A stretch of DNA of 64,000 nucleotides from Anaerolineales bacterium (GTDB lineage Bacteria > Chloroflexota > Anaerolineae > Anaerolineales > UBA11579), in NCBI GenBank assembly GCA_025808555.1, contig CP075526.1, positions 434,001 through 498,000 on the forward strand, in the 5' to 3' direction. A program made the position numbers and the translations under genes. Position 1 is the first letter of the stretch. The number at the start of each line of letters is the position of its first letter. Positions 1 to 9,636 of the stretch are shown here, piece by piece. Below the pieces are notes generated by a model. That model was given only the letters and a program-made list of their open reading frames with translations. It was not told where the DNA came from and ran no database searches.

Positions 1-2
1 AA

Positions 3-737
3 GTGGTGCTGGCTACCAAGGCCTACGGCGAAATGGGCGACTGGCCCAACCAGAAGCGCCTCTCAGCCCTTCACATCCGCCAGGCCTGCGAAGCCAGTTT
101 GAAGCGCTTGCAGACCGACTACATCGACCTGTACCAGATGCACCACATTGACCGCAACACGCCCTGGGAAGAGATATGGCAGGCGATGGAAGTGTTGGTG
201 CAGCAAGGCAAGGTGATCTATGTGGGCAGCAGCAACTTCGCCGGCTTCCATATTGCCCAGGCGCAGGCCGCGGCCAAGACGCGCAACTTTATGGGACTGG
301 TGTGCGAGCAAAGCCTATACAACCTGGCCGCCCGTCGCATCGAGCAGGAGCTGATCCCGGCCTGCCGCGAGTACGGCCTGGGCCTGATCCCGTATAGCCC
401 GCTGGCGGCGGGCACGCTGGCCGGCGCCTTCGAGAAGGTGAAGGACAGCCGCCGCACGGATGAGCGTAACCAGAAAGCCATCGAGCGCCGCGAGCAACAG
501 CACAAGGATTACGAGGCGCTGTGCAAGCAGCTGGGCGCCAGCCCGGCCACGGTGGCGATGGCCTGGCTGCTGGCGAACCCAGTGGTGACCGCGCCGATCA
601 TTGGCCCGCGCACGCTGGAGCAGTTGGAGACGGCCTTGGAGCCGCTGGATTTCACCCTGGATGCCGAGGCGATGAACAAGCTGGACGAGATCTGGCCCGG
701 CCCGGGCGGCGAGGCCCCTGAAGCGTACGCTTGGTAA
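3..737 (+). CDS. Aldo/keto reductase, 5'-truncated by window edge
   Basis: This is the C-terminal three quarters of an NAD(P)H-dependent aldo/keto reductase with a TIM-barrel fold. The frame is open at the left edge, so the GTG at 3 is probably not the true start. The catalytic Lys (ATK, residue 6 here) and catalytic His (MHHID, residues 47-48) are visible, followed by the GSSNF strand and the C-terminal cofactor region around IIGPRTLEQLE. The Asp and Tyr of the catalytic tetrad lie upstream of the window. The sequence resembles the bacterial YajO/Tas-like branch with a long helix after the barrel. The substrate cannot be told. The next gene follows after 12 nt on the same strand. Confidence 0.85.
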   Translation: MVLATKAYGEMGDWPNQKRLSALHIRQACEASLKRLQTDYIDLYQMHHIDRNTPWEEIWQAMEVLVQQGKVIYVGSSNFAGFHIAQAQAAAKTRNFMGLVCEQSLYNLAARRIEQELIPACREYGLGLIPYSPLAAGTLAGAFEKVKDSRRTDERNQKAIERREQQHKDYEALCKQLGASPATVAMAWLLANPVVTAPIIGPRTLEQLETALEPLDFTLDAEAMNKLDEIWPGPGGEAPEAYAW

Positions 738-749
738 ACGGAGAACACG

Positions 750-1931
750 ATGGCAACACTCGTACAAGAAAAAACGCAGCAAGCGGTCAGCATTCTGCAG
801 GAGAAGGGCGTGGATATGTGGCTCACCTTCGTGCGCGAGACCCGCGCGGCCGGCGACCCCATGCTGCCGATCATCTTTGGGGCCGACCTGACCTGGCAGA
901 GCGCGCTGATCATGACCCGCGCCGGCGAGCGCATCGCCATCCTCGGCAACCTGGAGGCGGATACGGCCCAGAACACCGGCGCCTACGACACCATCGTGGG
1001 CTACGACCAGTCCGTGCGCCAGGTACTGCAGGACACGATCAAGCGCCTAGATCCAAAACAGATTGCAATCAACATTTCACGCAATGACCCCTTCGCCGAT
1101 GGCCTGAGCAGCGGCCTGGGCGAACTGCTGCGTGATTACCTGGGCGAGTACGCCGAGCGCATCATCTCGGCCGAGCCGGTGATCAACGCCGTACGCGGCC
1201 GCAAGACCGCCGAGGAGCAGCGCCGCATCCGCGCTGCCATTGCCAGCACCGCCGAGATCTACGCCGCCACCTACCCCTTCGTCAAGGTGGGCCAGACCGA
1301 GCGCGAGATCGCGGCCCACATGCACGCCGAGACGCTCAAGCGTGGCCTTGGCTTCGCCTGGGAGCAGAAATTCTGCCCGGCGGTGAATGCCGGGCCAGAC
1401 AGCCCCATCGGCCACGCCGCGCCCACCGAGATCAAGGTCGAGCCCGGCCAGATCATTCACTTTGACTTTGGCGTGCTGCAGGAGGACTACACCTCCGACA
1501 TTCAACGCGTGATGTACGTGCTGCGCCCGGGTGAGAGCGCCGCGCCAGCCGAAGTGCAGCACGGCTTTGACACGGCGCGGGCCGCCATCGAGGCGGCCAT
1601 GGCGCTGATCAAGCCCGGCGCGATCGGGCTTGCGGCCGACACGGCCGCCCGCACGATCGTGACCGAGGCGGGCTTCACCGAATTCAAGCATGCCCTCGGC
1701 CACCAAATGGGCCGAAGCGTGCACGACGGCGGCGCCTTGCTCGGCCCGCTGTGGGAGAAGTACGGCGAGACGCCCAACATGCCGCTGGAGGCCGGCCAGG
1801 TGTTCACCATCGAGCCGAGCTTGATGGTGGCTGGCCACGGCTGCATCGGCATCGAAGAAGATGTGGTGGTGACCGAGAACGGCTGCGAATATCTGGGCGC
1901 GCCGCAAACCGAACTGATCTACGCGGGGTAA
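750..1931 (+). CDS. M24 family metallopeptidase (Xaa-Pro dipeptidase/creatinase-like)
   Basis: This 393-residue protein has an N-terminal creatinase-like domain (about residues 1-145) and a C-terminal pita-bread domain that binds two metal ions. Metal ligands are visible: D239 and D250 in HFDFGVLQEDYTSD, His in GHQMGRSVHDGG, Glu in TIEPSL and Glu in GIEEDV. The set is complete, so the enzyme should be active, probably as a cytoplasmic aminopeptidase or dipeptidase on X-Pro peptides. The ATG has a GGAG ribosome site. It is followed 2 nt later by methylglyoxal synthase, which suggests co-transcription. The exact substrate is not resolved. Confidence 0.88.
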   Translation: MATLVQEKTQQAVSILQEKGVDMWLTFVRETRAAGDPMLPIIFGADLTWQSALIMTRAGERIAILGNLEADTAQNTGAYDTIVGYDQSVRQVLQDTIKRLDPKQIAINISRNDPFADGLSSGLGELLRDYLGEYAERIISAEPVINAVRGRKTAEEQRRIRAAIASTAEIYAATYPFVKVGQTEREIAAHMHAETLKRGLGFAWEQKFCPAVNAGPDSPIGHAAPTEIKVEPGQIIHFDFGVLQEDYTSDIQRVMYVLRPGESAAPAEVQHGFDTARAAIEAAMALIKPGAIGLAADTAARTIVTEAGFTEFKHALGHQMGRSVHDGGALLGPLWEKYGETPNMPLEAGQVFTIEPSLMVAGHGCIGIEEDVVVTENGCEYLGAPQTELIYAG

Positions 1932-1933
1932 CT

Positions 1934-2395
1934 ATGCCAATCCACACATTGCCTGCCCAAAAACGCATCGCCCTGGTGGCCCACGATGGCCGCAAGAAGG
2001 ACTTGATCGAGTGGGCGGTCTACAACAAGGCCACCCTCTCGCAGCACGAGCTATACGGCACCGGCGGCACAGGCACGCGCATCAGCGAAGCGACAGGGCT
2101 GCCCGTGAGCCGCTTCCTCAGCGGCCCGCTGGGCGGCGACCAGCAGCTAGGCGCCGCCATCGCCGTAGCCGAGATCGACATGCTGGTGTTCTTTTGGGAC
2201 CCGCTGGAGCCGCAGCCGCACGACCCGGACGTAAAAGCGCTACTACGCCTGGCGGTGCTGCACAACATCCCCACCGCCTCCAACCGCGCCACCGCAGACT
2301 TCCTGATCACGTCCCCATTGATGGGCCAGGAGTACGGGCGCAAGGTGCCGGATCTCTCGCGGCGCATGCAGGAGATCCGCGAGGATGATGAGTAG
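1934..2395 (+). CDS. mgsA: Methylglyoxal synthase
   Basis: The protein has 153 residues, the usual size for the family. It converts dihydroxyacetone phosphate to methylglyoxal and phosphate, a bypass used when phosphorylated sugars accumulate. All five conserved active-site residues are present with constant spacing: H17, D69 (in GPLGGDQQ), D89 (FFWDP), H96 and D99 (PHDPDV). The ATG at 1934 lies 2 nt after the stop of the peptidase gene, so translation is probably coupled. The C-terminus (LSRRMQEIREDDE) is a short charged tail. Confidence 0.93.
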   Translation: MPIHTLPAQKRIALVAHDGRKKDLIEWAVYNKATLSQHELYGTGGTGTRISEATGLPVSRFLSGPLGGDQQLGAAIAVAEIDMLVFFWDPLEPQPHDPDVKALLRLAVLHNIPTASNRATADFLITSPLMGQEYGRKVPDLSRRMQEIREDDE

Positions 2396-2479
2396 TACAG
2401 GCCGCAGCTACGCTCGGCCACAGTCGCAGCCAAGCACTAAACGCACGCGCCTCGCTTCGGAGAGCATAGGTTGGCGCGG

Positions 2480-2485
2480 TATCAT
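2480..2485 (+). promoter_or_regulatory. Probable -10 box (TATCAT) upstream of prfC
   Basis: TATCAT lies 11 nt before the prfC ATG, which would give a very short leader without a clear Shine-Dalgarno sequence. No convincing -35 box is seen. Confidence 0.4.
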
Positions 2486-2496
2486 TCCTGCCGACT

Positions 2497-4119
2497 ATGG
2501 AAAACACAAGCACCGCGCCAGCACAAGACCTGGCCGATAAGATCTCGCACCGGCGCACCTTCGCCATCATCTCCCATCCGGACGCAGGCAAAACAACCCT
2601 CACCGAAAAGATGCTGCTGTATTCTGGCGCCATTGCGCTGGCCGGCAACGTGCGCGCCCGCAAAACGCAGCGCGCCACGGTTTCGGATTGGATGGATATT
2701 GAAAAAACCAGAGGCATCTCGATCGCTTCCAGCGTGCTGCAATTCGTATTCAAAGACTATGTCATCAACCTACTTGACACCCCTGGCCACGATGATTTCT
2801 CCGAGGATACCTATCGCACCCTGACGGCGGTGGATAGCGCCGTGATGATCATTGATGCGGCCAAAGGCATTGAAGAGCAGACCAAGAAGCTGTTTGAGGT
2901 TTGCCGCCAGCGCGGCATCCCTATCTTCACGTTCATCAACAAGCTGGACCGGCCGTCAAAGCCGCCGCTGGCGCTGCTGGACGAGATCGAAGAGGTGCTG
3001 GGCATGCAACCTGTGCCCCTGGCCTGGCCCATCGGCGACGGGGTGTCTTTCAAAGGCGTGTATGACCGCGTCACCAGGCAGGTCGCCCTGTTTGAGCGCT
3101 CTGTGCGCAACGAGACCACCGCGGCGATGCGCACGATCAGCCTGGACGCGTTCCTGGCTCAACTGGCGCAGGAGCAAGATGGATCCCAACTGCTGTACAC
3201 GCTCAAGGCTGATCTGGAGCTGCTCGACGGGCTGGGGATCGCCATGCAGCGCGACAAAGTGCTCTCGCAGCAGCAGACGCCGGTATTCTTTGGCAGCGCC
3301 CTTACCAATTTTGGCGTCGAGCAATTCCTGGCCAGTTTTGTGGAATTGGCGCCGCCGCCCCAGGAATACATTGACCGCCATGGCGAGAGGGTGACGCCAG
3401 CCTCGGATGATTTCTCTGCATTTATATTCAAAGTGCAGGCCAACCTGGACCCGCGCCACCGTGATAGCGTAGCCTTCATCCGCATCTGCTCAGGCCAGTT
3501 CAACCGGGGCATGTCTGTGGTGCACGCAGCCACCAGCAAGGACATTCGTCTGCCTGTAGTCTACAAAACCTTTGCACAGGAGCGCGCGGTGGTGAACGAA
3601 GCGGTGGCTGGCGACATTGTCGCCATTCCCAGCAATGGACGCTTTGCGATCGGTGACACGCTCTACTCCGGCAAGCCGATCGATTTCATGCCCTTGCCGT
3701 CCTTCGCGCCTGAGATCTTTGGCACGATCCGTATGCTGGATGTAACAAAGTCAAAGCAATTCGACAAAGGCCTCAAGCAACTGGCCGACGAAGGCGCCAT
3801 CCAGATCTTCTTTAGAGTTCACGCCTCACGGCGCGAGCCGATCCTGGCCGCGGTAGGCATGCTGCAGTTTGATGTGGTCAAGGCCCGGCTGGAGTCGGAG
3901 TACAACGTGGCCGTCGTCATTGAGCCCACAGACTACGAGACTGCCCAGTGGGTTGTTGAACCAGCTGAGCCGGATTTCGAGCGTTATTCACTGAACAAGG
4001 TGACCTGGGCCCAGGACACGAACGGGAATTTTGTTGTGCTTTTCCGCAATAAGTTCATTCGAGAGCTGTTTCTGGAGCGTTACCCCGAGGTGAACCTAAG
4101 TCCAACCTCACCGCTCTAG
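2497..4119 (+). CDS. prfC: Peptide chain release factor 3 (RF3)
   Basis: This 540-residue translational GTPase recycles RF1/RF2 from the ribosome after peptide release. The G1 loop is SHPDAGKTT (residues 26-34), G3 is DTPGHDDF and G4 is NKLD. RF3-type signatures include DWMDIEKTRGISI near the switch region and the C-terminal domains with FFGSALTNFGVEQFL. Length matches the family (about 525-540). It has its own short leader and is monocistronic. Confidence 0.95.
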   Translation: MENTSTAPAQDLADKISHRRTFAIISHPDAGKTTLTEKMLLYSGAIALAGNVRARKTQRATVSDWMDIEKTRGISIASSVLQFVFKDYVINLLDTPGHDDFSEDTYRTLTAVDSAVMIIDAAKGIEEQTKKLFEVCRQRGIPIFTFINKLDRPSKPPLALLDEIEEVLGMQPVPLAWPIGDGVSFKGVYDRVTRQVALFERSVRNETTAAMRTISLDAFLAQLAQEQDGSQLLYTLKADLELLDGLGIAMQRDKVLSQQQTPVFFGSALTNFGVEQFLASFVELAPPPQEYIDRHGERVTPASDDFSAFIFKVQANLDPRHRDSVAFIRICSGQFNRGMSVVHAATSKDIRLPVVYKTFAQERAVVNEAVAGDIVAIPSNGRFAIGDTLYSGKPIDFMPLPSFAPEIFGTIRMLDVTKSKQFDKGLKQLADEGAIQIFFRVHASRREPILAAVGMLQFDVVKARLESEYNVAVVIEPTDYETAQWVVEPAEPDFERYSLNKVTWAQDTNGNFVVLFRNKFIRELFLERYPEVNLSPTSPL

Positions 4120-4207
4120 CAAGCCTGACTGAGCAAACCATTACGGGAACCACGTGGCTTTTACCTGCCGCCCGCGCCTCTGATAGACTCCCCAACAGGA
4201 GACTTCC

Positions 4208-5197
4208 ATGCCAAACAATTCCATCACTGCCATCCCCGGCATCCGGGTTGGCCATGCGCACGATGTGGATGCTGCCACCGGCTGTACCGTCATCCTGACC
4301 GAGAAGGGCGCGGTGGCCGGTGTTGACCAGCGCGGCGGCGCCCCAGGCACGCGTGAGACCGACGCGCTGCGCCCCGCGCACCTGGTGAACAAGGTCCACG
4401 CGGTCATACTGTCCGGCGGCTCGGCCTTCGGCCTGGACGCGGCCAGCGGCGCGATGCGCTACCTCGAAGAGCGCAAGGTAGGCCTCAACGTGGGCGTGGC
4501 GCGCGTGCCCATTGTGCCGGCGGCGATCCTGTTCGACCTTGGCATCGGCTCAGCCATCCGCCGCCCCGACGCCGAGATGGGCTACCAGGCTTGCCAGAAC
4601 GCCAGCGCCGAAGAACCAGCCCAGGGCAACGCCGGGGCCGGCATGGGCGCCACGCTGGGCAAGCTGCTGGGCATGGGCCAGGCCGTCAAAGGCGGGATCG
4701 GCAACGCCCTGCTGGATGCCGGCGGCGGGGTCAAGGTGGGCGCGCTGATCGCGGTCAACACCTTTGGCGATGTGATCGGGCCGTATGGCGAGATCATGGC
4801 CGGCGTGCGCTCTGTGAAGAAAGGCCCGCTCAAACTGGGCAAGGGGCGGTTTGCCGACACGCTGCAAGTGATGCGCACCGCGGCCGGCCGCAGCGTAATG
4901 GGCCTGGCCACTGGCAGCAACACGGTCATCGGCGTGGTGGCCACCAACGCTCAGCTGGACAAAGAAGGCGCGACCAAAGTGGCCGCCATGGCCAGCAACG
5001 GCCTAGCGCGCTGTCTGCGCCCCGCCAACACCATGCTGGACGGCGATACCCTCTTCGCCCTCAGCACGGGGCGCAAGAAGGCGAATGTGAGCATCGTGGG
5101 TGCGTTTGCGGCCGAGGCGGTGGTGCAGGCAGTCTACAACGCCCTGCAGGCCGCCCGCGGCCTGGCGGGCGTGCCCAGCCTGCACGATCTACGGTAA
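4208..5197 (+). CDS. P1 family (S58) peptidase / DmpA-NylC type hydrolase
   Basis: The 329-residue protein belongs to the P1/DmpA family of N-terminal nucleophile hydrolases, which cleave themselves into two chains. Family marks are GIRVGHAHD near the N-terminus and VILSGGSAFGLDAASG (about residues 66-81). The expected self-cleavage site falls in GSNTVIGVVATN. Here the pair is N238-T239, as in NylC-type enzymes, rather than the Gly-Ser of DmpA, so Thr239 is the predicted nucleophile. The natural substrate is unknown; family members act as aminopeptidases or on cyclic amides. The ATG has an AGGAGA ribosome site. The enzyme stands alone between prfC and a Yip1 protein. Confidence 0.88.
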   Translation: MPNNSITAIPGIRVGHAHDVDAATGCTVILTEKGAVAGVDQRGGAPGTRETDALRPAHLVNKVHAVILSGGSAFGLDAASGAMRYLEERKVGLNVGVARVPIVPAAILFDLGIGSAIRRPDAEMGYQACQNASAEEPAQGNAGAGMGATLGKLLGMGQAVKGGIGNALLDAGGGVKVGALIAVNTFGDVIGPYGEIMAGVRSVKKGPLKLGKGRFADTLQVMRTAAGRSVMGLATGSNTVIGVVATNAQLDKEGATKVAAMASNGLARCLRPANTMLDGDTLFALSTGRKKANVSIVGAFAAEAVVQAVYNALQAARGLAGVPSLHDLR

Positions 5198-5257
5198 CGA
5201 ATTCACGCAAAGCGTGTTAACCCTTGTGAATTCATCATTCCAAACTGGAGGAAGCGT

Positions 5258-5878
5258 ATGTTGATGGAACGTATTATCGGCGCACTGACTTTCAAGCGCC
5301 AAGTCTATGCAGATGTTGAGAAGGACACCAGCTTCACCCCGACTGCCTGGGGCATTGCGGCCGTGGTTGGCCTGCTGAGCCAGTTGGGTTCTGCGGCCAC
5401 CTTCGCTTATACCGAGGGCGGCCAGCTGGATATGACCAGCTGGATCCTGGGCGGCGTGGTGGGCGCGGCGGTCAGCGTGGCTGGCTTCGCGCTGGGCGCA
5501 TTCATCATTTCCTGGCTGGGCAAGGCCCTCTTCAAAGCGGATGTCACGTTTGACGAGATGGTGCGCACCCTCGGCCTGGCCCAGATCTGGGGTTTGGCGG
5601 GTGTGCTGGGCGTGGTGGGCGCAGTGGTGCCCCTGCTGGGCTGCATCACCGCTCCGATCGCCTGCATTGCCGCCATTCTTGGCCTGGTCTCGTGGTTCAT
5701 TGCCGCGCAGGAAGCGCTGGATCTGGACACCGGCCAGACGGCCATCACCGTCATCGTCGGCTGGATCGCCAGCTTCTTCGTCACCGGCTTCATCGGTGGC
5801 CTGGTGCTGGCCGCGGTCGGCCTGGCAGCCGGCGGCGGTTCCATGTTGATGGAGCAGCTGCGCCAGATCGCTCCGTAA
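5258..5878 (+). CDS. Yip1-domain membrane protein
   Basis: This 206-residue integral membrane protein has about five hydrophobic segments (around residues 25-45, 55-85, 105-125, 130-150 and 160-190). The opening with RIIGALTFKRQVYADVEKD and the overall arrangement fit the bacterial Yip1 family. The molecular role of bacterial Yip1 proteins is not established. A good GGAGG site precedes the ATG. An intrinsic terminator follows 18 nt after the stop. Confidence 0.7.
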   Translation: MLMERIIGALTFKRQVYADVEKDTSFTPTAWGIAAVVGLLSQLGSAATFAYTEGGQLDMTSWILGGVVGAAVSVAGFALGAFIISWLGKALFKADVTFDEMVRTLGLAQIWGLAGVLGVVGAVVPLLGCITAPIACIAAILGLVSWFIAAQEALDLDTGQTAITVIVGWIASFFVTGFIGGLVLAAVGLAAGGGSMLMEQLRQIAP

Positions 5879-5896
5879 GCGAATCGTTTCGAAAAA

Positions 5897-5928
5897 AGGC
5901 CCGTGCCTATGTACGGGCCTTTTTTTTT
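5897..5928 (+). terminator. Intrinsic terminator after the Yip1 gene
   Basis: AGGCCCGT (5897-5904) pairs with ACGGGCCT (5913-5920) around an 8-nt loop, and a run of nine T follows. It marks the left edge of the AT-rich island. Confidence 0.9.
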
Positions 5929-6183
5929 GCTCCCGTGAACCGTTAGGGGCGTACTGAGGTACGATGGACACAAAACGTCAAATTGAATTTACTCTGGCGA
6001 TAGTGTGGGGACTGGGTTCTAAACAATAAAAAGGGACGATGCTACTCTTGCAGGATTACAATACTTGTATTAGGACCAGCTTCTTTCGTGCAAGTGGATC
6101 ACTACTGAAACCTGGCTCAGGCTTAGTAAAATACAGGAAGCTGTTCTATCCCAAGTGGGGTAATCCCAAATTGGCGGTTTATT

Positions 6184-9100
6184 TTGACATTCGCAACTCA
6201 AAATAATCCCATTCCACCACCGACTCTAACTCCAAGCCAGGAAGATCTCTGTCGACGGCTAGACCAGGTCTATGAAGAAAGATTCCAGTCCGAGCGGAGA
6301 GCTTCGGGCATGTTTCGTGGCGCAATATATTTATCGAGACCAGAGTTGAGGAGTAACCCCGATTGGATGGCTCAAGCTGCTCATTCGCTTAGGGAAATAA
6401 TAATGCCGATTTGGAGGGGAGAGGAAAGCAAAAGAACCCTGCTAAAGATGGCCGGCTCTGTTACAGCAGAGGATGACAGGATAATTCAGGAGGTTGGTCG
6501 GATATATGGATTTGTGACTAAATTGGCGCACCACGAAATAATCTGCTCTGTTCTGGAGTTTGAACAGCTTCTACTCGATTTTGAAAAAGCAATGCGCTAT
6601 GCGCTTGCGAGACAGTTAGATATCCATTCCGAGATTGATGTTGTGGTGGGGCAGGGAGTATCAGATGAAGAAGCTTCTGCCACGAAGGCCAAAGAGCTAA
6701 GTAGGCTTATAAGCCTAAATCAGGACGCTCGCCACTATTTTTATGAAAAAGCTGATGAAGCCTGGTTGGATTGGCTGCATGCGCACGGCTTTTTTGCCTT
6801 TTTGAGTGAGGCGGCAGAAGACCCATCAATATACTCATTCATCACTCCTGAGCTGCATTACTTGACAAGGATGGCACAGGTTGACCCAGACAAAGTTGTG
6901 GGGGTAATCCTAGACACTACTATTTCATCGAAGACCTTGAACCCGGAAGTAGTTGATCGGTTTACACGAATAGCCAGTGATCTTCCAGGCGATAGCCTGG
7001 TTAGGTTAGTTGAGAAAATTCAAAATGAAGATTGGCCTGGTTTGATGCGCGATTTCAACCAGTGGGGCATGGACTATGGGAAAATGCTTGGAACTCTTCA
7101 ACAGGCTGGACATTTCAAAGAACTTATTACCCTATCAAGTGCGGTGCTAAGCTTAAGAAGCAGGCCAGAAGTTGACCCTCAGGAGTATGTTCTTCGCAAT
7201 GAGAGCCCATTCTCTATCCGCAATCACTCATACACAAATGTATTTTCGCACCTCGCAAGCCTTCCGCAAGAGTTTTGGGAAGAGGGGCTCTCATTGCTCC
7301 TCTCAACCCTATCCAAAATTATCCTATCCGTTGGGTCGGAAGAAGCTCAGGATGCGACATTTGCTGTTGGAGACGCATTCAGTCTCTATGATGTGGACAT
7401 CTTCAGCCTAGAAGTGAGTGAGCAGTACCGAGATACCACTAGTCAAGATATCCAACAACTTTTAGCTGCCATTAAAGCTCTGTCTCTAAAACTTATTGCG
7501 GAGAATTGTGCAGACGCTTCTTTTGTAGGCGAATTTTTTTCTAAATACATCGAGTCTTTACCTGATAGTTTGGTCACATGGCGCTTAAGACTTTACCTTC
7601 TCACTCTTTGTCCTTTAGTTCTTCAGCGGCCACTAAAAGAAGCCCTGTTTCGAGTGTTTGAAACAGAAAGATATGGAGAACTAACTTATGGGGCTGAATA
7701 CAAGACAACCCTTCAAATGGTTTTCCCATCCCTGAGTGATGAGGATAAGAGAGCCTACATCAGTAACCTAAGGGAATACTTCGGTCGGCCCGATGAAAAT
7801 GAATACCGCAAAAGGGAGGGCTCGCAGATTGCCTCTCTAATTAGCGAACACCTCACGGATGAAGAAAAAGAAGTACTGGCGGGAGAAGATTTTAACATTG
7901 ATCTTGAAGTTGTCCCTCGGCCAACCGTGGGTCAAATGCAAGTAGGGTGGGTTAGACATAGAGGACCGGTTGACTTGGAGCAACTAAAGGAAATCCCGTT
8001 AGAAGTGATCGTTGAGAATTTAAAGGGAGAGTGGTCTCCGCAAAGGTTGAGAGAACAAGATGTTGAGCAACATTTTCTCAGCCCATTAGATGCAGAAGGG
8101 TTAGGTGATGTATTAAAAGCAGATATTTCTTTGCGGCCATCTGAGTACTTAGCCCATGCGACGGAATTTTTAGGCGATGAAATAGATTTGCACTACGCAT
8201 ACTCATTATCTGCCGGCCTTGAAAAAGCTATTGAAAATTCCACTGAGCCATTTTCTGGGGAGGCATGGGGGCAGCTGTTTGACTTTTGTTTGGTCATTAT
8301 TGGAGTAGCTCAAGCTCAGCCAATTGACCTTCATCAAGGTGAAGAGCGGGTTGGTGACGCACACCTCGTTAGATTGAGGGGAGTTCTTCATGGTATAGCA
8401 AGCCTATTACAAAAAGCGCTATCCGAGCAGGCACTTGCCTTGGGGCTCCGCTTAGAAGCTCATCGGTCGAAAGTCATTTCAATTATTGAGTACATCTTGG
8501 GTTACCCCAATCCTGTTCCCGAAGACGAACAAATTGATACTGCAATGATGACCGAGACTGTAGGAAGAGAACCACCTATGGTTAGTGACCCCCTGAATTT
8601 GGCGATCAATTCTATTAGAGGGAAAGCCTTTCGTTCCTTAGTTCAGTTCGTGGATATTGAACGGATGGGCTTTCCTGTTGAAGCAGCCTCAAAGCTATCT
8701 TCTGATATTAAAAATCTTTGTGAGGGTGTACTAGAGGAAGAGAACACTCGCGCGTTGATGTTTATGTTTGGACATTACCTGCCCACTTTCTTTTTCCTTG
8801 ATAGAGAGTGGACGCTGGAAAGGGTAGGTCGTATTTTCCCTAGCGGAAGGTCTAGGCGTCTTTTGTTTCTAGCGGGATGGGAGGGTTATTTATATAACTC
8901 CCTTTATACGGAGATATTCAATACTCCTCAATTTCAAAAACTCTACAAACGAGGCGTGTATCTTGCGGATCTTCATTATCCACATCAAAAGCATTTTCAA
9001 TCTCCCGAAGAAGGGCTGGGAGCGCATCTCGCTATCGCTTATCTCCATGAACTTCCTGAGGATGAGGCGGATATATTAGAAACCTTCTGGCGCTGTGGGT

Positions 9101-9636
9101 CCTTTGAAGCTCATCGAGCTTTCGTGAATAAGATTGGTCGTCTTTATGTGTCTGGCGGAAATTCTGAGATCGACGGTCTTATAAAAAATTCACCTGAGCT
9201 GCGGGAGAGAATAAAGAAAATTTGGAGAAGGCTTTTAGAGAACTATCCTAAGGATGAATTGTTCAAAGATTTTGGGTTTTGGACTAGTCTTGATAAAGGG
9301 ATTTTTCAAGTATCTGAACTCGCTGAGTTATTATTTTTAACCCTGCGGAGGTCTGGGGGTCTGTTGGAGTGGGACATCGGTTTAATGAGTTGTCTACCTC
9401 GTCTAGCCTCTGAGAGTCCGGAGCAAACTTTAGAGGCAGTGCAGCTATTTCTGCTAGAAGGAAGCGTAAGGGTTGAAGAAAATAGAACGCACTTCTTACT
9501 TGATGACACATGGAAAGAGGTCTTTTCTCTCCTATACAACACTCCTTCAACAAGGGCGCAGACGGTTGAGCTAGTGGATACTTTGATTCATGAAGGGGGG
9601 AAGTTCTACTGGCCTTTGAAGGAATCGATATCTTGA
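6184..9636 (+). CDS. Large helical protein of unknown function (1150 aa) on an AT-rich island
   Basis: I do not recognise a catalytic domain. The 1150-residue product is acidic, rich in Leu and Glu and probably almost all helical. It has no Walker A motif, no signal peptide and no clear membrane segment. Residues 66-72 (AHSLREI) and 186-204 (a Trp/Phe-rich stretch ending HGFF) resemble the helical repeats of large accessory proteins often encoded near defence genes; this is a recollection of pattern, not a search result. Base composition is clearly more AT-rich than the neighbours and codon use differs, so acquisition by transfer is likely. The TTG at 6184 is the longest start and has no good ribosome site; ATG at 6310 is an alternative. 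No partner gene is adjacent. Confidence 0.75.
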   Translation: MTFATQNNPIPPPTLTPSQEDLCRRLDQVYEERFQSERRASGMFRGAIYLSRPELRSNPDWMAQAAHSLREIIMPIWRGEESKRTLLKMAGSVTAEDDRIIQEVGRIYGFVTKLAHHEIICSVLEFEQLLLDFEKAMRYALARQLDIHSEIDVVVGQGVSDEEASATKAKELSRLISLNQDARHYFYEKADEAWLDWLHAHGFFAFLSEAAEDPSIYSFITPELHYLTRMAQVDPDKVVGVILDTTISSKTLNPEVVDRFTRIASDLPGDSLVRLVEKIQNEDWPGLMRDFNQWGMDYGKMLGTLQQAGHFKELITLSSAVLSLRSRPEVDPQEYVLRNESPFSIRNHSYTNVFSHLASLPQEFWEEGLSLLLSTLSKIILSVGSEEAQDATFAVGDAFSLYDVDIFSLEVSEQYRDTTSQDIQQLLAAIKALSLKLIAENCADASFVGEFFSKYIESLPDSLVTWRLRLYLLTLCPLVLQRPLKEALFRVFETERYGELTYGAEYKTTLQMVFPSLSDEDKRAYISNLREYFGRPDENEYRKREGSQIASLISEHLTDEEKEVLAGEDFNIDLEVVPRPTVGQMQVGWVRHRGPVDLEQLKEIPLEVIVENLKGEWSPQRLREQDVEQHFLSPLDAEGLGDVLKADISLRPSEYLAHATEFLGDEIDLHYAYSLSAGLEKAIENSTEPFSGEAWGQLFDFCLVIIGVAQAQPIDLHQGEERVGDAHLVRLRGVLHGIASLLQKALSEQALALGLRLEAHRSKVISIIEYILGYPNPVPEDEQIDTAMMTETVGREPPMVSDPLNLAINSIRGKAFRSLVQFVDIERMGFPVEAASKLSSDIKNLCEGVLEEENTRALMFMFGHYLPTFFFLDREWTLERVGRIFPSGRSRRLLFLAGWEGYLYNSLYTEIFNTPQFQKLYKRGVYLADLHYPHQKHFQSPEEGLGAHLAIAYLHELPEDEADILETFWRCGSFEAHRAFVNKIGRLYVSGGNSEIDGLIKNSPELRERIKKIWRRLLENYPKDELFKDFGFWTSLDKGIFQVSELAELLFLTLRRSGGLLEWDIGLMSCLPRLASESPEQTLEAVQLFLLEGSVRVEENRTHFLLDDTWKEVFSLLYNTPSTRAQTVELVDTLIHEGGKFYWPLKESIS

